In this document: positions 1-8,429 of the stretch, one piece after another
Numbering within the stretch: position 1 is the first letter of the stretch
Layout: every line of letters starts with the position of its first letter
Source: Streptomyces sp. NBC_01016
GTDB taxonomy: Bacteria; Actinomycetota; Actinomycetes; Streptomycetales; Streptomycetaceae
DNA length: 64,000 nt
Direction: 5' to 3'
NCBI RefSeq assembly: GCF_026341035.1
Contig: NZ_JAPEOQ010000002.1
Location: 3,224,001-3,288,000 of the forward strand
The notes under the pieces: model-generated
Databases searched by the model: none
Seen by the model: only the letters and a program-made list of their open reading frames with translations
What the model was told of the DNA's origin: nothing
Position numbers and translations under genes: made by a program

Positions 1-518
1 TAGGCGGGCAGGGCGGGGTTCGCGCGGCGGCTGCCGATGCTCGACGTATTGACGATCGCCCCGCCCCCGCCGCGTCGCATCAGTGCGGCCTCGGCGGTCA
101 TCGCGGTCCAGTGCGCGCGGAAGTTGACGGCGAACTGCTGGTCGATGTCCTCGTCGCTGGTGGTGTGGAGCGGTCCGGGCTGCTGGATCGCCGCGCCGTT
201 GTTGAACGCTCCGTCGAGGCGACCGTGCAGCTCGCCGACGTGGTCGACCGCCGCGCGGATGCTGTCCCGGTCGGCCAGGTCCAGCGCGACGGCGTCGGCC
301 ACGCCGCCGTCGGCGCGGATCTCGGTGACGATGCGCTGGAGCGCTTCGGTGCCGCGCGAGGCGAGCACCACGGCGGCGCCTTCCTGGGCGAAGAGGCGGG
401 CGGCGGCCGCCCCGATGCCGCGGCTGGCGCCGGTGATGAACACGACCTTGCCGGCGAGCAGGCCGATGGGCGGGTGCGTCATGCGGTTCGTCATGTGGTT
501 TGTCATGTGGTTCGTCAT
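1..518 (-). CDS. SDR-family oxidoreductase (C-terminus outside window)
   Basis: Short-chain dehydrogenase/reductase using NAD(P)H; the substrate cannot be told. The reverse strand reads an N-terminal Rossmann fold with the cofactor motif TGASRGIG, then NNGA and the NTSS strand that carries the catalytic Ser. The YxxxK residues lie beyond the window edge, so the gene is incomplete. Four in-frame ATGs sit exactly 12 nt apart (start positions 518, 506, 494, 482), giving an MTNH/MTNH/MTNR/MTH repeat. None has a convincing Shine-Dalgarno; 518 is the maximal start and 482 already gives a complete fold. It is divergent from the MmyB-type regulator at 605, a common SDR/XRE pairing in Streptomyces. 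Confidence 0.85.
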   Translation of the reverse strand, partial: MTNHMTNHMTNRMTHPPIGLLAGKVVFITGASRGIGAAAARLFAQEGAAVVLASRGTEALQRIVTEIRADGGVADAVALDLADRDSIRAAVDHVGELHGRLDGAFNNGAAIQQPGPLHTTSDEDIDQQFAVNFRAHWTAMTAEAALMRRGGGGAIVNTSSIGSRRANPALPA

Positions 519-604
519 GAGGGGAGTGTCGGCGCGGTCCGCGGGTCCGATACAGGCACAACCGGTACCAGGATGTGCGGCCGCGGGGCGGGCACACTGG
601 GGGC

Positions 605-1465
605 ATGGACAAGCAGGAACTGGGCTCGTTCCTCCGCAGCCGCCGTGAGCGCCTCAAGCCGCAGGACGTCGGCCTGCCCTTTGGGGCGCGACGCCGGACA
701 CCGGGGCTTCGCCGCGAGGAAGTGGCGGTCCTCGCGCACATTTCCACGGAGTACTACGTCCGGCTCGAGCAGGGGCGGGCGCCGCGGCCGTCCGGTGAGG
801 TGCTCGCCGGGATCGCGGGAGCGCTGCGGCTCACCGACGCCGAGTCCGACCACCTCCATGTCCTCGCGGGCACCGCACCGAACCGCAGCGGGCTGCACCG
901 GCGCGACGTTCGCCCGAGCATCCTCGCGCTCCTCGAGCGGCTGCCGCAGACGGCCGCGTTCGTGACATCCGCCGTGTTCGAGGTGCTTGCGTGGAACGAC
1001 CTGACGGCCGCGCTCATGGAGGACTACGCCGAACTGGCCCCCGATGAGCGCAACTTGGCGCGCCGTGCGTTTCTCGGGCCGCAGCGTCCCGGGGCGCCGC
1101 TCTACGGGATCTCCGACGCCGCCGAGTTCCGTCAGTACGTCGTCATGGAGCTGCGGGCCGCCCTCGCCCGCTACCCGGAGGATCCCGCGGTCACCTGCCT
1201 CGTCGCCGAACTGCGCGACGGAAGCCGCGAGTTCGCCCGGCTGTGGGAGCTGCGTGACGTGCAGGCGGCGCCGACCCTCACCAAGACGTTCCACCACCCG
1301 GTCGTCGGAGAGGTCACCGTCGACTGCGACGCCCTCGCACTCACCGACCGCGACCAGCGCCTCGTGCTGTACAGCGCGCCACCCGGATCCCGGGACGCCG
1401 AGACGTTGGCCCTGCTGGGCGTGGTCGGTGCTGACGGGGGCGGGGTCCTGCCCCGGGCCACGTAA
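605..1465 (+). CDS. XRE-family regulator with MmyB-like ligand domain
   Basis: Cytoplasmic DNA-binding regulator of 286 aa. Residues about 8-70 form an XRE helix-turn-helix (LRREEVAVLAHIS followed by YYVRLEQGR), and residues about 100-275 match the MmyB-like ligand-binding domain, known from structural work to bind fatty-acid-like ligands. The ATG at 605 gives the canonical short N-terminus; an upstream in-frame ATG at 575 adds ten atypical residues. It is transcribed away from the SDR gene at 1-518, so by analogy with other pairs it probably controls that SDR (inference). Confidence 0.88.
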   Translation: MDKQELGSFLRSRRERLKPQDVGLPFGARRRTPGLRREEVAVLAHISTEYYVRLEQGRAPRPSGEVLAGIAGALRLTDAESDHLHVLAGTAPNRSGLHRRDVRPSILALLERLPQTAAFVTSAVFEVLAWNDLTAALMEDYAELAPDERNLARRAFLGPQRPGAPLYGISDAAEFRQYVVMELRAALARYPEDPAVTCLVAELRDGSREFARLWELRDVQAAPTLTKTFHHPVVGEVTVDCDALALTDRDQRLVLYSAPPGSRDAETLALLGVVGADGGGVLPRAT

Positions 1466-1481
1466 CCCCTGCCGAAGTCCC

Positions 1482-2153
1482 TCAACCCGCCGGTCGGTAC
1501 TCCTGCTCGGGGCGCCCCGTGGCCCCGTACCGCAGTCGCATGCGCAGCAGGCCGTCCGTGCACAGGCCCGCGAGGTGGCGTTGGGCCGTGGCGCGGGAGA
1601 TGCCGATGGAGTGGCCCACCTCCGCGGCGGACAGGGCGGCGTCGGCCCCCCGGACGGTGGTGAGTACCAGTTGGCGGGTGGCGGCGTGTGCGCCGGTGGG
1701 GCGGTCGCGGCGCGGTGGGGGAGCGAAGAGCGTGGCCACCGCTTCGTCGATCGTGTCCTGGTCGACGTGCGGGGAGTCCAATGTGCGGCGGTAGCGGGCG
1801 TAGCCGCGAAGGCGGTCGATCAGGCGCTGCGGAGGGAACGGCTTCGCCAGGTAGGTGAGCGCGCCGGCCGACAGTGCTGCCCGGACAGTTTGTCCCTCCG
1901 TCGCCGCGCTCAACACGAAGGAGTCGCAGGGCAGTTCGCGGACCAGGTCCACGCCGGAGCCGTCCGGGAGGTACACGTCCACCAGGGCCAGGTCGACCTG
2001 CCGCTCCCGTACGATCTCGCGCGCCTGCTGGGCCGACTGCGCGGTGGCCACCACCGTGAATCCGGGCGCCTGCGCCACGTGGGACGCGTGCAGGCCCGCC
2101 ACGTGGAAGTCGTCGTCCACCACCAGCACCGACAGCGTGGTCCTTTCGCTCAC
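1482..2153 (-). CDS. CitB/DcuR-type response regulator
   Basis: Response regulator of 223 aa partnering the sensor kinase at 2150-3865. The receiver domain (about 8-120) has the acidic cluster DDD at 13-15, phospho-acceptor Asp59 in LALVDVYLPDG and Lys104 in YLAKPF. The C-terminal half carries a helix-turn-helix (AAEVGHSIGISRATAQRHLAGL) of the type found in citrate/C4-dicarboxylate regulators. Its ATG overlaps the kinase stop by 4 nt, so translation is probably coupled. The likely target is the permease gene at 4160, transcribed divergently from this operon (inference). Confidence 0.9.
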   Translation of the reverse strand: MSERTTLSVLVVDDDFHVAGLHASHVAQAPGFTVVATAQSAQQAREIVRERQVDLALVDVYLPDGSGVDLVRELPCDSFVLSAATEGQTVRAALSAGALTYLAKPFPPQRLIDRLRGYARYRRTLDSPHVDQDTIDEAVATLFAPPPRRDRPTGAHAATRQLVLTTVRGADAALSAAEVGHSIGISRATAQRHLAGLCTDGLLRMRLRYGATGRPEQEYRPAG

Positions 2154-3865
2154 CGTGTCTCCTCCAGTACGCCCGGCAGCCGTGCCACGAACACGGCGCC
2201 GCCGGGATCCTCGTCGTTGCCCGGGCCGCCCGGTGTCACCAGCTCGACCGCTCCGCCACGGCTCCGTGCGATCTGCCGCACCAGCGCAAGGCCGACGCCC
2301 CGGCCGCCGGGCGTCGAGGTGTCCTCCTTGGACGAGACACCCTCCTCGAAGATGTCCTCCGTGCGGGCCGCCGGGACACCGTCGCCGCTGTCCGCCACGG
2401 TGATCACGAGCGTCGTGCCGTGCGTCATCAGTTCCACTTCCACCTGCCGTGATGTGCGGCCGCCCTCGCCCGCGGCGTGCACGGCGTTGTCCAGCAGGTT
2501 GCCGAGGACGGTGGTGACATCGACCGGTTCGGTGACGGGGGAGTCGATCCAGGTGCCCTCGCCGAGGGTCAGCTCCACGCCGTTCTCGCGTGCCTGGGCC
2601 GCCTTCGCGCGCAGGAAGGTGCGCAGGTACGCGTCGTCCACCGCGTCCAGGCCGGGCAGGGACACCGACGTCGAGCCCGTGCCGAGGAGTTCCTCCAGGT
2701 AGCGGGCCGCCTGTGTCAGATGGCCGCCGTGGACCAGGCCGGCCACCACGTGCAGCCGGTTGCTGAACTCGTGGCGCTGGGCGCGCAGCGCCGTACTCAT
2801 CGCCTGCACCGCGTCCAGCTGCCGTGTCAGCGACTCGACGTCCGTGCGGTCCTTGACGGTGACGAGCGTGCCCAGGTCCCGGTCTGCCCTGCGCACCCGC
2901 CGCGCCGACACCACGAGGACCCGTTCGCCCGCCGTGGTCACCACCGGTTCACCGCCCCCGCCGTCCGGCCGGGCCGCGCGGGCCACCGCCAACACCCGTG
3001 GGTTCAGGCCCCATTCGGACACCGGGGCGCCCACCGGTCCGTCCACCGCGAGCAGCCGCCGCGCCTCGTCGTTGACGACCGTCACCCGCTCCCGCGCGTC
3101 GAGCGCGAGCACACCGTCGCCGATGCCGTGCAGCACCGCCTCCTGTTCCTGCACGAGACCCACCAGTTCCTCCGGTTCCAGGCCGAGGGTGAGCCGTCGC
3201 CACCGGCGGGCGAGCGCGGCGGAGGCCATCACACCCACGAGCAGTGCCACCGCCAGGCAGGCCAGACCGACAACGAGTACGCGGACGACCTGGTCGTGCA
3301 CGTGGCTCGCGGCGACCCCCGCGTTGGCCTCGCCCACCACACGACGGCTGTGCGGGGCGTAGACGGGGACCTTCGCCACGATCTCCTCGCCGAGGTGTGC
3401 GTGGTCGTGGTCAAGCACCTCGTGCCCGGCGAGCGCACGTGACGGGTCGGTGCTCACCATGCGTCCGAGCTGGCTCTTCTGCGGGTGGGCGAGGCGGACG
3501 CCGCGGTCGTCCGTGACCACCACGAACAGCGATCCGGTACGGGCCCGGGCGGCCTGCGCCAGCGCCTGCACCGGTCCTTCGGCGAGGGCGTCGACCTCCT
3601 TCTCCGCGCGGGCCCTGCGGTGTCCGTCGCCGGACACGGAGTAGTGGGCCGCCTGCGCACGGACGACCGGGTTCGCGGCGACGGTGCGGGCCACGCCCAG
3701 CGCCCGCAGCTGGTACTCGCGCTCGACATGGCGATCGTTGACGTATGCGAAGGCCCCGAAGGCGGCGGTGAGGGCGAGCGCGACGACCGCGCTCTGCAGC
3801 AGCAGTACCTGGGTACGCAGCCGCAGTCGCCGATTGCGCCACCGCTTGGACCTGGAGAACCTCAC
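2150..3865 (-). CDS. CitA/DcuS-type sensor histidine kinase
   Basis: Membrane sensor kinase of about 571 aa. Two transmembrane segments (about 18-41 and 197-220) bracket a periplasmic PDC/CitA-like sensor region; a cytoplasmic PAS domain follows, then a SpoB-like phosphotransfer helix with the phospho-acceptor His in RHEFSNRLH. The HATPase domain shows the N-box GNLLDNAVHAA and GRGVGLALV. The start is placed at GTG 3865 because the frame upstream (to 3925) is Gly/Arg-rich and atypical. Known relatives sense citrate, malate or C4-dicarboxylates; the actual ligand here is not visible. Confidence 0.88.
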   Translation of the reverse strand: MRFSRSKRWRNRRLRLRTQVLLLQSAVVALALTAAFGAFAYVNDRHVEREYQLRALGVARTVAANPVVRAQAAHYSVSGDGHRRARAEKEVDALAEGPVQALAQAARARTGSLFVVVTDDRGVRLAHPQKSQLGRMVSTDPSRALAGHEVLDHDHAHLGEEIVAKVPVYAPHSRRVVGEANAGVAASHVHDQVVRVLVVGLACLAVALLVGVMASAALARRWRRLTLGLEPEELVGLVQEQEAVLHGIGDGVLALDARERVTVVNDEARRLLAVDGPVGAPVSEWGLNPRVLAVARAARPDGGGGEPVVTTAGERVLVVSARRVRRADRDLGTLVTVKDRTDVESLTRQLDAVQAMSTALRAQRHEFSNRLHVVAGLVHGGHLTQAARYLEELLGTGSTSVSLPGLDAVDDAYLRTFLRAKAAQARENGVELTLGEGTWIDSPVTEPVDVTTVLGNLLDNAVHAAGEGGRTSRQVEVELMTHGTTLVITVADSGDGVPAARTEDIFEEGVSSKEDTSTPGGRGVGLALVRQIARSRGGAVELVTPGGPGNDEDPGGAVFVARLPGVLEETR

Positions 3866-4097
3866 ATCGCGACGGTATCCGCCGCCTCTCGCGGGACCTC
3901 CAGGGGCCCCGTCCCGAGCGTGCACTCAATGAGCACAACCCGCACAAGGCGGGTTTCGCGGCTTGCGCGCGCAACCTGTTCGGCGCGGATCGCAGCGGGA
4001 TACGTTCACCCGGATCATCCCCCGGCCGACCCCGTGTGCGTTCGCCGATCCGTTGCTGATCCTTCCTGCCCGAGCCGCTTTGACCAGGAGTTTCCCC
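3866..4097. promoter_or_regulatory. Divergent control region between the two-component operon and the GntP-type permease
   Basis: This 232-bp spacer must hold promoters for both directions. It contains a perfect 7-bp inverted repeat, AACCCGC at 3937-3943 and GCGGGTT at 3949-3955 with a 5-nt spacer, which could be a response-regulator operator or a hairpin. I could not fix -35/-10 boxes with confidence. Confidence 0.4.
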
Positions 4098-4163
4098 ATG
4101 ACGCCACCCACCGCAGAGGCCAGGGACGGCCTGCGCGACAGCACGCGCGGAGGTTGCCGGTGA
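4098..4163 (+). CDS. 21-aa leader ORF upstream of the permease
   Basis: A 21-codon ORF starting at ATG 4098 with a well-placed AGGAG at 4086-4090. Its TGA (4161-4163) overlaps the GTG start of the permease (4160-4162) in a GTGA arrangement. This geometry suggests translational coupling or a leader-peptide control of the permease. The peptide begins MTPPTAEARDG and ends in GGCR; I recognise no attenuator run such as repeated identical amino acids. Too short to be certain it is expressed. Confidence 0.45.
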   Translation: MTPPTAEARDGLRDSTRGGCR

Positions 4164-5578
4164 CCACGCACACCTGGGGACTCCTGGCCATCCTCGTCCT
4201 GTCCATCGTCGCGCTGATCGCACTGATCAACTCGCGGCTGCGCCTGCACCCCTTCGTGGCCCTGACGCTGGTCTCGCTCGCCGCGGCCGTCGCCGCCGGT
4301 GAACCCGCGGAGAAGATCGCCGAGTCACTGGAGACGGGCGCGGGCTCGATCCTCGGCGACGTCGGTGTGACCCTCGCCTTCGGGGCCATGCTGGGTCGGC
4401 TGCTGTCCGACTCCGGAGCCACCGACCGCATCGCCCGGCTCATCGTCCACCGGGCCGGTCGCAGATCGCTGCCGTGGTACATGGCCGGTGCGGCGTTCGT
4501 CATCGGCATCCCGATGTTCTTCGAGGTCGGCCTCATCGTGCTGCTGCCGCTGATCTTCAGCGTGGCGCGGCGGCTGCGCGACGACCACGACGTCAAGGGC
4601 TCCCCGTACGTGGCCCTCGCCGCCCCGGCGATCGCCGCCCTGTGCACCCTGCACGGCATGGTGCCGCCGCATCCGGGACCGCTGATCGGGGTGAACGGCC
4701 TGCACGCCAACCTCGGTCTCACCATCGGCGTCGGCCTGGTGTGCGCGATACCCACGGTCATCCTCGCGGGCCCCGTCTACGGCCGGTGGATCGCGCCGCG
4801 CCTCGACGTCCGGCCGGACCGGGCGCTCGTCGCCCAGTTCACCGGTGACCGAGCCGCTGATGCCGACGCCGGCACCTCGGCCGACACCACGGAGGCCGGC
4901 CGGCCGCGCCGCAGCGTGCCCACCGGCTGGGCGGTCGCCGCGGTCCTGGTCCCCGTCGTCCTGATGCTCCTGAACACGGTCGCCGACCTCGTGCCCGCGC
5001 TGCCCGCGGGGCTGCGGCACGCCCTCGCCCTGACCGGTTCGCCGGTCGTCGCGATGTTCTTCGGCCTGCTCTTCGCGCTGTTCGTGGTGGCACTGCCCAG
5101 CGGGGTGGGCGGCGAGGCGATCCGCGACTCCCTGGGCGAGAGCCTGCGGTCCGTGGCCGGCATCCTGCTGATCATCGCGGGAGGCGGCGCGTTCAACCAG
5201 GTCCTCGAGGACTCCGGCATCGGCAAGGCGGTGGAGTCGGCCGCCTCGGGCGCACACCTCAACGTACTCGTCCTGGGCTGGCTGTTGGCACTGCTGCTGT
5301 CGTTCTCGACGGGCTCCGCGACGGTGGGCATCGTCGCCGCCACCGGAGTCCTCGCTCCGATGGCCGCCACGGAGTCGAGCCTTGCCACCTCGCTGCTCGT
5401 CGTCGCCATCGGCGCGGGTTCCGTGGGCCTCAACTACGTGAACCACGCGGGATTCTGGCTGGTCAAGGAGTCCTTCGGGATGACACTCGGTCAGGCCACC
5501 AAGTCCCACACCGTCATCCAGACACTGGTGAGCGTCTGCGGTCTGCTGATGACACTTCTGCTGTCGCTTTGGGCGTGA
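4160..5578 (+). CDS. GntP-family gluconate/carboxylate:H+ symporter
   Basis: Polytopic inner-membrane permease of about 472 aa with roughly 12 hydrophobic segments. Family hallmarks are visible: an N-terminal LLAILVLSIVALIALI helix, then LRLHPFVALTLVSLAAA, GIPMFFEVGLIVLLPL and a C-terminal SVGLNYVNHAGFWLVKESFG. GntP members import gluconate and related hydroxy-carboxylates. GTG 4160 is preceded by GGAGG at 4150-4154. The neighbouring CitA/CitB-like system suggests induction by an external carboxylate, so citrate-type or sugar-acid substrates are both possible. Confidence 0.9.
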   Translation: MTTHTWGLLAILVLSIVALIALINSRLRLHPFVALTLVSLAAAVAAGEPAEKIAESLETGAGSILGDVGVTLAFGAMLGRLLSDSGATDRIARLIVHRAGRRSLPWYMAGAAFVIGIPMFFEVGLIVLLPLIFSVARRLRDDHDVKGSPYVALAAPAIAALCTLHGMVPPHPGPLIGVNGLHANLGLTIGVGLVCAIPTVILAGPVYGRWIAPRLDVRPDRALVAQFTGDRAADADAGTSADTTEAGRPRRSVPTGWAVAAVLVPVVLMLLNTVADLVPALPAGLRHALALTGSPVVAMFFGLLFALFVVALPSGVGGEAIRDSLGESLRSVAGILLIIAGGGAFNQVLEDSGIGKAVESAASGAHLNVLVLGWLLALLLSFSTGSATVGIVAATGVLAPMAATESSLATSLLVVAIGAGSVGLNYVNHAGFWLVKESFGMTLGQATKSHTVIQTLVSVCGLLMTLLLSLWA

Positions 5579-5631
5579 CGCGGTGACGAGGATGCGAAGG
5601 TCCCGTCGGGACACGTGAAGGCTCCACACAT

Positions 5632-5664
5632 CCCTCTCCACCGCTTTGACCTCGGTGGAGAGGG
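5632..5664 (+). terminator. Strong hairpin terminator after the permease
   Basis: A perfect 12-bp stem, CCCTCTCCACCG at 5632-5643 and its complement at 5653-5664, with a 9-nt loop, lies 54 nt downstream of the permease stop. There is no long T tract, as is usual for actinomycete terminators. Confidence 0.75.
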
Positions 5665-5749
5665 GTCAATAGGTTCGGGCGCCGAGTACTTCCCCGCGTA
5701 CTCCCTTGTCCTGCCACGGACTTGACCCGCCACGGAACGGAGCTTCCCC

Positions 5750-6760
5750 GTGTCATCCCTTGACGCGTTCACGTCGTATCCCCTCAGCAGCGAGAACCCC
5801 GTGACCGGCGCCCCCGAGTGGCTGCGGGACAACCTCGGCACGTTCGTCGGCGTTCCGCTCCGCATCCTCCTGATCGTTCTCGGTGCCATGCTGGTGCGCG
5901 CGCTCGCCCAGCGGGCCATAACCCGGACCGTGAACAGGGTTTTGCAGGCCAACGAGCACGGCAGTGAGCCGCGGCGCACCACCCGCGGTCCCGCCGTGCT
6001 GCAGCGCGATGCCTCCCGGGCGCAGGAGCGGCGCGAGCAGCGGGCGCGCACCATCGGCTCGGTGCTCAGCAGCATCGTGACCATCGTCATCTCCGTCATG
6101 GGCCTGGCCATGATCCTCGACCAGATCGGCATCGCGCTCGGCCCGCTGCTCGCCAGCGCAGGCGTGGTGGGTCTGGCGATCGGCTTCGGCGCGCAGAGCC
6201 TCGTCGCCGACTATCTGGCCGGAATGCTCATCATGATCGAGGACCAGTACGGCGTCGGTGACTCGGTCGACCTCGGCGAGGCCATCGGCGAGGTCGAGCA
6301 CGTCGGCCTCCGCCTCACCCAGGTCCGCGACCTCAACGGTGGCCTGTGGCACATCCGCAACGGCGAGATCATGCGCGTCCGCAACGACAGCCAGGAGTGG
6401 GCCCGCGCGGTGCTCGACGTGTCGGTGGCGTACGACTCCAACCTGGAGAAGGTCTTCGCCGTACTGGAGGAGACCGGCATGTCGCTGCGCGAGGACCACG
6501 CCTACAACGGTGTTCTGCTGGAGGACCCGTCGGTGTGGGGTGTGCAGTCCATCGAGGCCGACGGCATCGTGGTGCGGCTCGTCGTGAAGACCGCGCCGCT
6601 GAAGCAGTGGGCCGTCACGCGCGAGCTGCGCCGCCGCGCCAAGGAGGCCCTCGACGCGGCCGGCATCGAACTCCCCTTCCCGCAGCGCGCGGTGTGGGTG
6701 CGAGGCGCCAAGGACGCCGACGCGGAGAACACTCGCGCGGACGCCCCGCTCTCACGCTGA
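5750..6760 (+). CDS. MscS-family mechanosensitive ion channel
   Basis: Small-conductance mechanosensitive channel of 336 aa. Predicted membrane helices lie near residues 28-48, 100-125 and 128-150; the third is the Gly/Ala-rich pore helix (GVVGLAIGFGAQSLVADYLAG). It is followed by the beta domain (IEDQYGVGDSVDLGEAIGEV) and the VRDLNGGLWHIRNGEI signature that corresponds to the MscS consensus, then an alpha/beta C-terminal domain. GTG 5750 has GGAG at 5738-5741. It relieves turgor on osmotic downshift in characterised homologues. Confidence 0.92.
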   Translation: MSSLDAFTSYPLSSENPVTGAPEWLRDNLGTFVGVPLRILLIVLGAMLVRALAQRAITRTVNRVLQANEHGSEPRRTTRGPAVLQRDASRAQERREQRARTIGSVLSSIVTIVISVMGLAMILDQIGIALGPLLASAGVVGLAIGFGAQSLVADYLAGMLIMIEDQYGVGDSVDLGEAIGEVEHVGLRLTQVRDLNGGLWHIRNGEIMRVRNDSQEWARAVLDVSVAYDSNLEKVFAVLEETGMSLREDHAYNGVLLEDPSVWGVQSIEADGIVVRLVVKTAPLKQWAVTRELRRRAKEALDAAGIELPFPQRAVWVRGAKDADAENTRADAPLSR

Positions 6761-6761
6761 G

Positions 6762-6823
6762 CGGCACCGACGTCACCCGCAGGCGGCACTGACGTCACCC
6801 GTATTCGGCACCGAGGTCACCCG
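6762..6823. repeat. Tandem repeat, 22-bp period, three copies
   Basis: An 18-bp core, CGGCACCGACGTCACCCG with small variations, recurs at 6762-6779, 6784-6801 and 6806-6823. The last copy forms the 3' end of the minus-strand gene at 6817. Each core contains a GACGTCA-like palindrome. Confidence 0.8.
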
Positions 6824-7428
6824 TAGAGCGAGCGCGCTCCCGGTGAGCCGTCCGCGAAGCGCTGGCCCATGGCGATCTCGTCCCCGATCACCGACCAGAG
6901 GGTCTCGTCGTGGAGGAAGGGGAGCGGGTCGACACTGCTCGTCTCCTTGCGGATCCGCTCGACCTCGCGGTCCAGGCGCTCGAACCCGGCCTCCTCGCCC
7001 TCGTCGCCGAACGTGAACTCCTCCAGTACGCGCTGGAAATGGAGCGCCACGTGGATGAGTGAGGAGACATCGGCGTGGAGCTCCTGCATGGTCTCCTCGT
7101 CCGTGTCGACGGCGTACACCTTGCCGGAACCGGGGTCGAGGGCGAGGTGTGCGTTGAGCAGCCAGCCGATGACGGGCCAGCTGCCCGCGTCCGGCGGAGC
7201 GTCCTCGAAGTCCTCGGTGTCGGCGACGTCCTGGACGAGCGACGGCCCGCCGGACTCCGCGGAGGGCTCGTACAGCAGGAGCGTCCCCGTGGGGACGCCG
7301 ACGGTCCGCAGGAGACGTACGCCCTCGGTGTCCGCGACGGACGGCGGGAAGGCGGTGGCGGGCAGCGTCGCGAGCCGGTCCTCGCCGAAGGTGTCGGCGA
7401 GGACGTCGCGGGTGACGTCGAAGAGCAT
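6817..7428 (-). CDS. SUKH-4-like immunity-family protein
   Basis: Acidic cytoplasmic protein of 203 aa resembling the SUKH (Smi1/KNR4) superfamily, SUKH-4 subgroup: a PxSVADTEGVRLLRTVGVP opening, the WPVIGWLLNAHLALDPGSGKVYAVD strand-turn-strand, and a C-terminal helix. SUKH proteins are typically immunity proteins for polymorphic toxins, but Streptomyces carry many stand-alone copies. No toxin gene is adjacent here, so the partner or role is unknown. Family assignment is by pattern only. Confidence 0.65.
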   Translation of the reverse strand: MLFDVTRDVLADTFGEDRLATLPATAFPPSVADTEGVRLLRTVGVPTGTLLLYEPSAESGGPSLVQDVADTEDFEDAPPDAGSWPVIGWLLNAHLALDPGSGKVYAVDTDEETMQELHADVSSLIHVALHFQRVLEEFTFGDEGEEAGFERLDREVERIRKETSSVDPLPFLHDETLWSVIGDEIAMGQRFADGSPGARSLYG

Positions 7429-7468
7429 GGCTGGAACGGGCTCCGAACTCTCGGATGGGGCGGCGGGA

Positions 7469-8338
7469 CTACGTGGCCGGGGGCCGGTTGGCGTCGAGTT
7501 GCGTCAGCCGGGTCACCAGGAGCGCGGCCTCCTCGGGGTCCATGCGGATGTCGAAGACGTCGTCGAGCAGCTTGGGCACCTCGCGCGGTGGCACGGTCTC
7601 CGTCACCGGATCCTGCCCCGGCCGGTGGGTCGTCCAGGCCAGCGCGTCGAGCGTGTCGTACCGGTCCGTGCGCAGGCGCTGGATGTACGGGCGGGTGACG
7701 AAGGGGGAGCGCTCGTGCGTGGACACGAAGTGGTTACCGACCGCGTAGTCAATGGGGTACTGCGGGTTCTCGGTGAACACCTGCCGCACCGTCCAGCCCT
7801 CGGGCCCCTCCGGGCCGTCCCCGCGCTGGTGCACCGCCCAGCCCTCCGAACCGTGGGTGATGACCTGCCGGCGCAGCAGGTACGGCCACGGTCCGCCCTC
7901 GCTGCGGGCGCCGTCGACCAGCTCGATGGGCTCCAACGGGCTGGCGCCGAAGCCGATGTCGACCAGCCACCGCCCGCCGTCCAGGTCCACGATCAGCATC
8001 GCGTGGGTCGGCGGGCGGGGTGTGCTGGAGTCCGCCCCGAGCTGCACGCGCGCGGAGACGGCGGTGAAACGGAACCCGAGCGCCTCCAGCGCGGCGGCGA
8101 ACAGCACGGTGTGCTCGTAGCAGTAGCCGCCCCGGCCCCTGCGCACCAGCTTGTCCTGGACCGACGGCACATCGATCCGCACCTCGCGGTACAGGAACGA
8201 GTCGTACGTGTCCCACCGCAGGGTCAGCACATGTGCGCGCTGCAGGGCCCCCAGTGTCTCGAGGGTGGGCGCACGGTCGCCCTCGTACCCGAGGCGGGTG
8301 AGATAGGCGTCCAGGTCGAGTTGCTCGCTGCTCCACAT
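7469..8338 (-). CDS. Arylamine N-acetyltransferase (NAT)
   Basis: Cytosolic 289-aa enzyme transferring acetyl from acetyl-CoA to arylamines, hydrazines or related N-nucleophiles. The catalytic triad is visible: Cys73 in RGRGGYCYEHT, His112 in PPTHAML and Asp127 in LVDIGFG. The length matches the bacterial NAT family (about 270-290 aa). Streptomyces relatives include both xenobiotic NATs and amide synthases of ansamycin clusters; no polyketide genes are nearby, so a general NAT is more likely. The ORF ends 40 bp upstream of the SUKH-like gene on the same strand. Confidence 0.92.
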   Translation of the reverse strand: MWSSEQLDLDAYLTRLGYEGDRAPTLETLGALQRAHVLTLRWDTYDSFLYREVRIDVPSVQDKLVRRGRGGYCYEHTVLFAAALEALGFRFTAVSARVQLGADSSTPRPPTHAMLIVDLDGGRWLVDIGFGASPLEPIELVDGARSEGGPWPYLLRRQVITHGSEGWAVHQRGDGPEGPEGWTVRQVFTENPQYPIDYAVGNHFVSTHERSPFVTRPYIQRLRTDRYDTLDALAWTTHRPGQDPVTETVPPREVPKLLDDVFDIRMDPEEAALLVTRLTQLDANRPPAT

Positions 8339-8429
8339 GTGGGGGTCAACCTCGGCGGGCTCGGCGGCTATTCCGGGCGGCTCACCCGATCGGGCCCGGC
8401 GGGGCGCACCCCGACCGCGACCGGCCGGT

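Noticed and set aside
7469..8338. Ansamycin amide synthase
   Set aside because: NAT triad is present but no polyketide synthase genes or AHBA genes are nearby.
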